Assembly: GCA_001819095.1 (NCBI GenBank)
Contig: MHLS01000020.1
Location: forward strand, 1-6,555
From: Candidatus Lloydbacteria bacterium RIFCSPLOWO2_02_FULL_54_12
GTDB lineage: Bacteria; Patescibacteriota; Minisyncoccia; Phycocordibacterales; UBA6899
DNA length: 6,555 nucleotides
Reading direction: 5' to 3'
Under the pieces are notes generated by a model, which was not told the origin of the DNA, made no database searches, and saw nothing but the letters and a program-made list of their open reading frames with translations. A program made the position numbers and the translations under genes. Positions 1 through 4,389 of the stretch are shown here, one piece after another (the first letter of the stretch is position 1; each line of letters opens with the position of its first letter).

Positions 1-581
1 TGCTTGACACAACTATTATCGCTCAACAGACGGGCCATTTCTATATCTACCGGAATTTAACCGGACACGAGTGGCTCTTTGGGGGATTGGCGTTGGGGCT
101 CTCCGGGTCGCCGAAGCAATATTTCCGTGTCGCAAAGGAAGTTGGAAAAGAGTGGCGCAACATAGAGCGTCGCCAACTGCAACGGTCCCTGAAAATGCTC
201 TACAGATCGCGACTCATCAAGGCAGTTGAACATCGCGACGGAACGACCGAACTCATCCTTTCATCCGAAGGGAAACAAATGGCACTCCGCTACAACCTCG
301 AGAAACTTCGGATCAAGAAACCGTCGCAATGGGACAAAAAGTGGCGGATCGTCATGTTCGACGTTCCCGAGCGGCTGAAGAGACTCCGGCGAACACTGCA
401 TTTCCATCTTAAGGAGCTGGAGTTCTATCAATACCAAAAGTCGGTTTTTGTACATCCGTACGAATGCAGTAAAGAGATCGAATTCATTCTTGAATTCTAC
501 GGTGCAAGAAAATATGTGCGCTTTGTCGAGGCGACCCATCTCGACAATGAACTCCACCTGAAGACTCTTTTTCGCCTCTGA
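1..581 (+). CDS. Cas2-like / PaaX-type winged-helix regulator, 5' end outside window
   Basis: The reading frame is open to the left edge (first full codon at base 3). About 192 residues are visible and the true start lies outside; the TTG at 87 is internal and need not be a start. The N-terminal part contains a winged-helix-like stretch (about visible residues 38-98, KEWRNIERRQLQRSLKMLYR followed by a short beta-wing RDGTTELIL). After a basic linker comes a ferredoxin-like Cas2-type domain (about residues 110-192) that opens with WRIVMFDVPE, continues with YQYQKSVFVHPYEC and EFYGARKYVRFV, and ends in LDNELH. This architecture matches the PaaX/COG3327-like family that is widespread in Patescibacteria and often annotated as Cas2. 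No cas1 gene or CRISPR repeats are seen here, so a DNA-binding regulatory role is more likely than spacer acquisition. That role is inferred. The target is unknown, but paired palindromes lie 27 bp past the stop codon. Confidence 0.85.
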   Translation, partial: LDTTIIAQQTGHFYIYRNLTGHEWLFGGLALGLSGSPKQYFRVAKEVGKEWRNIERRQLQRSLKMLYRSRLIKAVEHRDGTTELILSSEGKQMALRYNLEKLRIKKPSQWDKKWRIVMFDVPERLKRLRRTLHFHLKELEFYQYQKSVFVHPYECSKEIEFILEFYGARKYVRFVEATHLDNELHLKTLFRL

Positions 582-607
582 TTTCGCCGGAAACTTCCCA
601 AAATACA

Positions 608-647
608 AACTACCATAGTTTTGTCGGTCGGTTAAACTACGGTAGTT
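608..647. repeat. two 13-nt palindromes, also forming one long hairpin
   Basis: AACTACCATAGTT (608-620) and AACTACGGTAGTT (635-647) lie 27 bp apart centre to centre. The second is a perfect palindrome around a single central base; the first matches it with two differences. Together, 608-621 and 634-647 form 14-bp inverted arms with one mismatch around a 12-nt loop. The site lies between two convergent genes. Read on the minus strand the stem is followed by a T-rich TTTGTATTTT, so it could end the helicase transcript. Two identically shaped palindromes are also what a dimeric regulator would need. Sequence alone does not decide between terminator and operator. Confidence 0.6.
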
Positions 648-689
648 ATAGCTTGCGGTGGCTTTTACCGTGTGTCCAAAACGCCATTT

Positions 690-2270
690 TTATCCATCGT
701 TAATCAACCCGAGTTTTTTGAGGCGGGAGCGGATGCCTCCCGTCTGGCGGCCCATTTTTTCGGCTATCGTTTTTATCTTTACCCCGTCCTGGAAAAGTTT
801 CGTGAGTTCTACTTCTTGCCCCTTATCCCACGGGAGATAGGCCTTCGCATGCGACGCGCGAAGGGTATCGTAGAAAAATGTTTTTTCATTCTTCGCGCCG
901 GTGTCGGCTCGGCGCACCGCTCTGTGCTTCTTCGGCTTCTTCTTTTCAACGCGCCCGCCCATCGCAATAAGGAAATTCCGGTGAAGCGTGTCCAACTCCC
1001 CCTTCGGCATGATCGCAAAAGCATGATCGGCCTCCGCCGACCGGTCTCGGAACGCGCGGTCATTCGCCAAAACGAGCGGGTGCACCTCGAATGCGCGCTG
1101 ATTGATGCCCAAAATATGGAGCCCCACAAACGTGCGCACGCGGGAGAGCGCGACGTACCCCTGTCCGTATTCGAACGCACGCGAGAGATCCATCACCGCG
1201 GCATCAAGCGACATGCCCTGCGACTTATGGACCGTGATCGCCCACGCAAGACGGAGCGGGATCTGGGTGATTGTCGCCAGTACTTTGCCGTTGTCCATGA
1301 CCGACCACTCCGCAGGCGTTGCGATGAAGACCTCCCCCTTCGGCGTCGTCACCTCGGGGAATCCCGTGTCCGGATCAAAGCCCGACACCCGACCCAAGGT
1401 CCCGTTCACATACCCCGCCTCGAAATTGTTCTTGGTGAACATGACCGCGGCGCCTTTCTTCAAGATGAGTTCTTGAGGAGAGAGGCACCCTTTGATCAGT
1501 TGCTCAACGCGCGACTTCTGGCCTTTCGTCTCCATGAGAAATAATCTCTCCTCGCCGGCGATCTTCTCGAGTTCTTTCTTATTCTTGGTGTCGACATCGA
1601 CGTTGTGCGTGTGAAGTTCGGGGATGTCGGCAGGGTGCGCCCCGACTTTGACATGGCGTTCGCCTAAGTATTCGAAGACGTGGTCCTCGAGTTCGCCGCG
1701 GCGGATGGCGGTTAGGGTCGAGAGGAACGCCGTGTCCTCCTGACGATGCTGTTCGGAGAGATAACAGACGAGCGGGTTCGCGCTCTTCCATGCGAGCGAG
1801 TCGAAGCAAAATTGCGAAGGTGTCCCTCGCTCGGGAACGGGCGGAAGCTGGAAAAAGTCACCGACGAAGATCACCTGAAGACCGCCGAAAGGCTCTTCGC
1901 TCCGACGCAGGGCACGCGTCACCCGCTCGACCATGGCCAGGATGCTTCCGTCCAACATCGAGATCTCGTCGATGACGAGCACTTTCGCCTTACTCATGCG
2001 CCGCACCAAAGGCTCAATCGTCCCCAGTTGGTCGAGGTCCTCTTCGGTGACGAGCCGCCGGATGCCGATACCGCCCCATGAGTGGATGGTCATCCCGCCC
2101 ACATGCGTCGCGGCGATTCCCGTCGAGGCGGTGATGGAGGGTTCGATGTCGTGCTCGCGGAGGTAGCGGACGTACGCATTCACGGTGTGCGTCTTCCCCG
2201 AACCGGGCTCTCCGGTCAAAAAGACGTTCGCACCGGTCTTCATAATGGCGAGCGCGGAGTCTTGGGTCAT
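690..2270 (-). CDS. Pif1-type SF1B DNA helicase with C-terminal helix-turn-helix tail
   Basis: The 526-residue protein is an ATP-dependent 5'-3' DNA helicase of the Pif1/RecD-like group, presumably acting in genome maintenance. The motifs appear in order: Walker A GEPGSGKT (20-27), Ia-like TASTGIAATHVGG (48-59), Walker B VIDEISMLD (99-107), motif III VGDFFQLPPV (136-145), motif IV SEQHRQ (172-177), motif V AITVHKSQGMSLD (344-356), and motif VI YVALSRVRT (372-380). A basic linker (about 439-465) leads to a C-terminal domain (about 476-522), AYLPWDKGQEVELTKLF...IAEKMGRQTGGIRSRLKKLGL. This resembles the helix-turn-helix tail attached to many helicases of these bacteria and may aid DNA binding. 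The ATG at 2268-2270 is chosen because Walker A then lies 20 residues in, as usual for the family, and an in-frame TAG lies 12 nt upstream. All catalytic motifs are intact. The adjacent Shine-Dalgarno is weak (AGGCGG, 3 nt before ATG); a much stronger one lies 48 nt upstream and may serve a leader ORF. The activity of this particular protein is inferred from family membership. Confidence 0.92.
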   Translation of the reverse strand: MTQDSALAIMKTGANVFLTGEPGSGKTHTVNAYVRYLREHDIEPSITASTGIAATHVGGMTIHSWGGIGIRRLVTEEDLDQLGTIEPLVRRMSKAKVLVIDEISMLDGSILAMVERVTRALRRSEEPFGGLQVIFVGDFFQLPPVPERGTPSQFCFDSLAWKSANPLVCYLSEQHRQEDTAFLSTLTAIRRGELEDHVFEYLGERHVKVGAHPADIPELHTHNVDVDTKNKKELEKIAGEERLFLMETKGQKSRVEQLIKGCLSPQELILKKGAAVMFTKNNFEAGYVNGTLGRVSGFDPDTGFPEVTTPKGEVFIATPAEWSVMDNGKVLATITQIPLRLAWAITVHKSQGMSLDAAVMDLSRAFEYGQGYVALSRVRTFVGLHILGINQRAFEVHPLVLANDRAFRDRSAEADHAFAIMPKGELDTLHRNFLIAMGGRVEKKKPKKHRAVRRADTGAKNEKTFFYDTLRASHAKAYLPWDKGQEVELTKLFQDGVKIKTIAEKMGRQTGGIRSRLKKLGLINDG

Positions 2271-2314
2271 TGTCCGCCTAGCCTAACGGTTTTGTTGCAG
2301 TTTGTCGAAAACAA
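2267..2314 (-). CDS. possible 15-codon leader peptide upstream of helicase
   Basis: A TTG codon at 2312-2314 follows a near-perfect Shine-Dalgarno (AAAGGAGGTG) with 5 nt between AGGAGG and the TTG. The frame reads MFSTNCNKTVRLGGQ and stops at TGA 2267-2269, overlapping the helicase ATG in an ATGA arrangement typical of translational coupling. The peptide resembles nothing I know. The alternative is that the Shine-Dalgarno sequence is accidental or a relic of an older start. The signal itself is clear; its use is inferred. Confidence 0.35.
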   Translation of the reverse strand: MFSTNCNKTVRLGGQ

Positions 2315-2471
2315 GCGCACCTCCTTTCCAAAGATGGCCAACTTCTTCAAGGTCTTCCATTACATGGACTGTACACCTTTTGGCAATTTCAGAAAATTGC
2401 TCAAAAGGTCTTGCGGCGCGGGTCCCTACCCACGCCTCACCTTTCAAAGCCAAGGAAAGACCTTTAGCCAT
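2283..2471 (-). CDS. 62-codon ORF of doubtful reality between helicase and next gene
   Basis: From ATG 2469-2471 an open frame of 62 codons runs to TAG 2283-2285. It is in the same frame as the helicase and ends 12 nt before the helicase ATG. The product (MAKGLSLALKGEAWVGTRAA..., ending FDKLQQNR) is not recognised. A faint likeness to the HPr phosphocarrier (AARPFEQFSEIAKRC) lacks the essential histidine. No Shine-Dalgarno precedes the ATG; a run of eight Cs does. The promoter-like pair, the long hairpin and the strong ribosome-binding site all lie inside it, which argues for untranslated regulatory DNA. I think it is probably not a gene. Confidence 0.2.
   Translation of the reverse strand: MAKGLSLALKGEAWVGTRAARPFEQFSEIAKRCTVHVMEDLEEVGHLWKGGALVFDKLQQNR
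2318..2327 (-). promoter_or_regulatory. strong Shine-Dalgarno sequence 48 nt upstream of helicase ATG
   Basis: The minus strand reads AAAGGAGGTG, close to the full complement of the 16S rRNA tail and the best such match I noticed in the window. It is too far from the helicase ATG to serve it directly. It is ideally spaced for the TTG at 2312-2314, supporting either the leader ORF or an unrecognised start. Confidence 0.5.
2359..2386 (-). promoter_or_regulatory. putative sigma-70-type promoter of the helicase
   Basis: On the minus strand TTGCCA (2381-2386) and TGTAAT (2359-2364) are separated by 16 bp, each one base from the -35 and -10 consensus. Transcription would begin near 2352, giving a leader of about 80 nt that contains the strong Shine-Dalgarno site and the short ORF. 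The -35 box lies inside the long inverted repeat at 2375-2409, which could therefore act as an operator. Predicted from sequence only. Confidence 0.4.
2375..2409. repeat. long imperfect inverted repeat overlapping the -35 region
   Basis: ACCTTTTGGCAATTT (2375-2389) is the reverse complement of AAATTGC-CAAAAGGT (2394-2400 plus 2402-2409) apart from one extra T at 2401. This gives 15 paired positions around the 4-nt loop CAGA. No T-tract follows on either strand, so it is not a standard terminator. It overlaps the proposed -35 box of the helicase promoter. Confidence 0.6.
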
Positions 2472-2500
2472 CTTTGGGGGGGGACAACCAAGCGGAAAGC

Positions 2501-2528
2501 AAAAAATCCGCTTGGGGGCGGACTTTTT
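2501..2528 (-). terminator. intrinsic terminator of the secreted acidic protein gene
   Basis: Read on the minus strand, AAAAAGTCCGC (2528-2518) pairs with GCGGATTTTTT (2511-2501) in 11 pairs, one of them G-U, around the loop CCCCAA. The stem ends in six Ts. It starts 18 bp after the stop codon at 2546. A second perfect 9-bp stem (2488-2496 with 2507-2515) shares the GCGGA segment and cannot form at the same time. Confidence 0.75.
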
Positions 2529-2545
2529 GTAAAACGTGCGGAATA

Positions 2546-3379
2546 TTATTCTGCTGTCGCTTCCGCTTCTGCCTTTGCTTGTGCACCGCGCGATGCGCCG
2601 TGAAGGATGTCGGCGATGATCTCGAAGAGGTTCGGCGCGTCAAAGGCGGCCTCAACTTCGGCTTCGATCGTCGTCGTCGCGACACCCTCTTTCACGCCCT
2701 TGCGCTGTGCGGCAAGTGCGCGGGCAATGTCGGCCTGAAGCGACGCGCTTGAAACATTCTTCTTCATGAAGATGTGGTACCAAGGGTAACTCACATCGAC
2801 ATTCCCTTCTCCGTCGGCTCGTGCACGGACATTCATCGAAGTGCCCATAAAGCCCAGGAACTTCGCCGGCATGCGATAGGAGACCTTGATCTTTCCGTCC
2901 TTCACTTCGACCTCCTTGATGTCTTCGTCGTTCTTCGCCTTGTGTGCGACAAAATGCTCGAAGTCCGCCTGTGAGTGCACCATGCTCGGATGATCGACCT
3001 CGGCTTCTCCGCCGCCGTGTCCCGGCTCGCTTTCTTCCTCCAGAAGCTCGTCTACATCGACGTGCATCCTCGCCGTCTCAAGTCCGAACATCGCGTGATC
3101 GTCCGCCATCATATCGGCGCGGTCCAATCCCTTCTCGTCCCCCGCCTCATCTCCGTCGTCGTCGTCATCCATCATCCCGTCCTCCATCATGTCGTCGTCC
3201 GACTTCCCCATCATGGTGCCGTCAGAGTTCATTTTCACTTCGCCCTTCTCGTTCGTCAGCATAGGGACCGGCATAGTCTTCCCGACTTCTACCTCAACCT
3301 CGGTCTTGACCTCAATGGCCGCGAATGCGGATGTCGCCAAGGCGAACATCAACACTCCGCCAATTATTAACGTTTTCAT
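2546..3379 (-). CDS. secreted acidic Met/Asp-rich protein with Parcubacteria YPWY domain
   Basis: The 277-residue product begins with a clear signal peptide (1-20, MKTLIIGGVLMFALATSAFA, likely cut after AFA) and is therefore exported. Residues 52-98 form a low-complexity acidic stretch rich in Asp and Met (DDDMMEDGMMDDDDDGDE and following), then a His/Glu/Gly-rich part (113-147). The region about 135-225 is a small domain that I recognise as recurring in Parcubacteria exported proteins: helix ADFEHFVAHKAKND, strand VEVKDGKIKVSYRMPAKFLGF, then NVDVSYPWYHIFMKK. Its function is unknown. The C-terminal tail (226-277) is Ala/Glu-rich. The acidic, Met- and His-rich segments could bind metal ions, which is only a guess. 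The gene has its own promoter-like site upstream and an intrinsic terminator downstream, so it seems to be transcribed alone. No Shine-Dalgarno is visible before the ATG at 3377-3379. Confidence 0.8.
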   Translation of the reverse strand: MKTLIIGGVLMFALATSAFAAIEVKTEVEVEVGKTMPVPMLTNEKGEVKMNSDGTMMGKSDDDMMEDGMMDDDDDGDEAGDEKGLDRADMMADDHAMFGLETARMHVDVDELLEEESEPGHGGGEAEVDHPSMVHSQADFEHFVAHKAKNDEDIKEVEVKDGKIKVSYRMPAKFLGFMGTSMNVRARADGEGNVDVSYPWYHIFMKKNVSSASLQADIARALAAQRKGVKEGVATTTIEAEVEAAFDAPNLFEIIADILHGASRGAQAKAEAEATAE

Positions 3380-3410
3380 ATAGCAAAATTATTAGACTAC
3401 TATGCTCCGA

Positions 3411-3419
3411 ATTATAACA
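3411..3419 (-). promoter_or_regulatory. extended -10 promoter of the secreted protein gene
   Basis: The minus strand reads TGTTATAAT, a perfect TATAAT preceded by the TGn extension. It lies 31 bp upstream of the ATG at 3379, giving a leader of about 25 nt. The -35 position (TGTATC, 17 bp upstream) is poor, as is usual for extended -10 promoters. Confidence 0.55.
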
Positions 3420-3487
3420 CACTTTGCCGTACAGATACATTGAGGGGGAACGGGATGTGAAATCCGCCTTGTATTTGGGCTACATCT

Positions 3488-3940
3488 TTACTGTCGCACC
3501 GACCCGCGAAGGAACTCCGGGGAGAGTTGAATCGACGATGCCGTAACGCTACCGTCCGGATTTGCGATGCCTACAACCGTCACCGTCTTACCCACCGCCA
3601 CCTCCTCCCTGGACGCCGACGTTGTTTGCGTGACCGGTGTTTCGGGGGTAAAGAATATGATCTTCGATCCACCGTCGCGCAGTTTAATCGTCAGACTCTT
3701 GTCGTCCTTGGCGAGCACCTCCCCCGTCGTGAGCCCTCCTCCGACAGTTCGTATCCCGCGCGTGGCACCGGTCGCTCCACCGAACGATGTCCCGCTCCCC
3801 ACGAAACGCGCCTGCTGGTCGAGTGATGCGGCGGGCGCTTTGCCCGACTGATATTTCATTCCTCCGTAAAATCCGACTCCGCCGGAGACTACGACCGCAA
3901 GCACGACCGCAATGAATATTTTTTGTTTTTTCATGTGCAT
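3488..3940 (-). CDS. membrane-anchored DUF5666-like protein
   Basis: The 150-residue product has a basic start (MHMKKQK) followed by one hydrophobic segment (about 9-26), best read as an uncleaved membrane anchor or signal peptide. A Gly/Ser/Ala-rich linker (33-67) precedes a beta-rich domain (about 68-139): GLTTGEVLAKDDKSLTIKLRDGG, then SKIIFFTPETPV, then VGKTVTVVGIANPDGSVTAS. This is the pattern of the DUF5666-like small beta-barrel domains common in Patescibacteria, which sit outside the membrane; their role is unknown. Two start codons are possible, at 3940 and 3934 (third residue); neither has a clear Shine-Dalgarno, and a very AT-rich stretch lies just upstream. It is separated by 108 bp from the next gene, with no evident terminator between them, so readthrough is possible. 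Confidence 0.8.
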   Translation of the reverse strand: MHMKKQKIFIAVVLAVVVSGGVGFYGGMKYQSGKAPAASLDQQARFVGSGTSFGGATGATRGIRTVGGGLTTGEVLAKDDKSLTIKLRDGGSKIIFFTPETPVTQTTSASREEVAVGKTVTVVGIANPDGSVTASSIQLSPEFLRGSVRQ

Positions 3941-3952
3941 TATTTTAACTTT

Positions 3953-3980
3953 TTAATATAAATTTAAGTGGGGAGTACAA
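3953..3980 (-). promoter_or_regulatory. weak promoter candidate for the DUF5666-like gene
   Basis: On the minus strand TTGTAC (3975-3980) and TATTAA (3953-3958) are 16 bp apart within a very AT-rich stretch. The -35 half is also the end of the large inverted repeat at 3975-4023, so a regulator or hairpin there would affect it. The -10 match is only 4 of 6. Confidence 0.25.
3965..3980. repeat. 16-nt direct repeat, left copy
   Basis: taagtggggagtacaa matches the copy at 4361-4376 (taagtggggggtataa) at 14 of 16 positions in the same orientation. Its last six bases form the outer end of the adjacent inverted repeat. The two copies bracket the stretch of broken genes. Confidence 0.45.
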
Positions 3981-4023
3981 GGTCGAACCTTAGGAAATGA
4001 TTCTTCAGGGTTCGACCTTGTAC
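3975..4023. repeat. perfect 15-bp inverted repeat
   Basis: GTACAAGGTCGAACC (3975-3989) and GGTTCGACCTTGTAC (4009-4023) are exact reverse complements around a 19-nt loop. No T-run follows on the minus strand (TCCCC comes next) or the plus strand, so this is not a normal intrinsic terminator. Each arm contains a smaller palindrome-like core (AGGTTCGACCT). It may be a member of a dispersed repeat family or the end of a small mobile unit. Confidence 0.7.
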
Positions 4024-4037
4024 GCTCGTGCCCAGTT

Positions 4038-4100
4038 CTACTCATAACGCAACGCGTCGATGGGATTTAACTTCGCGGCATCAGTAACTCGAGTGCTTTT
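4038..4100 (-). pseudogene. remnant 3' end of a MacB-type ABC transporter permease
   Basis: The minus strand reads DAAKLNPIDALRYE followed by TAG at 4038-4040, which closely matches the conserved last residues of MacB/FtsX-type permeases (AAKLxPIxALRYE). Upstream the match is lost within a few codons (KSTRVT) and a TGA stands at 4101-4103. Only about 15 codons of a gene normally 350-650 codons long remain. The match is short but very characteristic. Confidence 0.55.
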
Positions 4101-4198
4101 TCACTTCCGTCTGCTGAATCCGCAGCAAGCGATTCGTCGCTCTGTGTTTCATCAACGGCCATCAAAACAGTATGCCCGTACTTGTTACCTGCGTCCAT
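4067..4198 (-). CDS. small ORF of 43 codons between gene remnants
   Basis: From ATG 4196-4198 the frame runs to TAA 4067-4069 and gives an acidic peptide (MDAGNKYGHTVLMAVDETQ... ending ELLMPRS). Its end overlaps the permease remnant in another frame. The codons look fairly gene-like, but no ribosome-binding site is seen and I recognise no family. It may be a third broken gene end or chance. Confidence 0.2.
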   Translation of the reverse strand: MDAGNKYGHTVLMAVDETQSDESLAADSADGSEKALELLMPRS

Positions 4199-4361
4199 CT
4201 CTGCCGGATCGTTTTCCTTTCGATGCTGCCTTTATGAACGCATCAAAAAGCGGATGCGACTCGAGCGGCCGCGCCGTGAACTCGGGGTGGAATTGCGTGC
4301 CAAGAAAGAACGGGTGCTTCGCGCTGGGGAGTAGCATGGCAATGCATCTCTCAATGGACAT
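4185..4361 (-). pseudogene. pyrG: remnant 3' end of CTP synthase
   Basis: The minus-strand frame that ends at TAA 4185-4187 contains KHPFFLGTQFHPEFTARP followed by HPLFDAFIKAA, the conserved C-terminal end of the glutamine amidotransferase domain of CTP synthase, which makes CTP from UTP. The His and Glu of the amidotransferase triad (QFHPEF) are present. The catalytic Cys, the rest of that domain and the whole synthetase domain are missing: some 50 recognisable residues remain of about 540. Similarity stops near 4340, and the upstream codons (about 4341-4379) match nothing before the glycosyltransferase gene. The ATG at 4359-4361 is only a convenient boundary. pyrG is normally needed, so an intact copy is expected elsewhere. 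The fragment cannot be an active enzyme. Confidence 0.75.
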
Positions 4362-4376
4362 AAGTGGGGGGTATAA
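4361..4376. repeat. 16-nt direct repeat, right copy
   Basis: taagtggggggtataa is the partner of the copy at 3965-3980 (14 of 16 bases equal). It lies at the edge between the pyrG remnant and the AT-rich glycosyltransferase gene, 14 bp past that gene's stop codon. Confidence 0.45.
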
Positions 4377-4389
4377 ATTTCAACCACAA

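Noticed and set aside
261..608. 115-codon minus-strand open frame
   Set aside because: Antisense shadow of the Cas2-like/PaaX gene.
1..650. CRISPR array associated with the Cas2-like gene
   Set aside because: Only two copies of a short palindrome are present, with no regular repeat-spacer pattern.
672..1544. 290-codon plus-strand open frame
   Set aside because: It lies wholly antisense to the helicase, whose motifs are intact. The product is Arg/His-rich with no recognisable domain, as expected for an antisense shadow in GC-rich DNA.
2283..2471. Reading the 62-codon ORF as an HPr-like phosphocarrier or as an N-terminal extension of the helicase
   Set aside because: The HPr active-site histidine is missing and the length is too short. 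A TAG stop separates it from the helicase, and helicases of this type normally start where the ATG at 2270 lies.
2975..3370. 131-codon plus-strand frame rich in His and Val
   Set aside because: Antisense to the secreted acidic protein; its odd composition simply mirrors the Asp/Met-rich codons on the other strand.
3975..4023. Intrinsic terminator
   Set aside because: The stem is perfect but no T-tract follows on either strand and the loop is long (19 nt).
3941..4389. tRNA or other structured RNA gene in the gene-less stretch
   Set aside because: No cloverleaf, T-loop or CCA-like pattern was found; protein-coding remnants explain much of the stretch.
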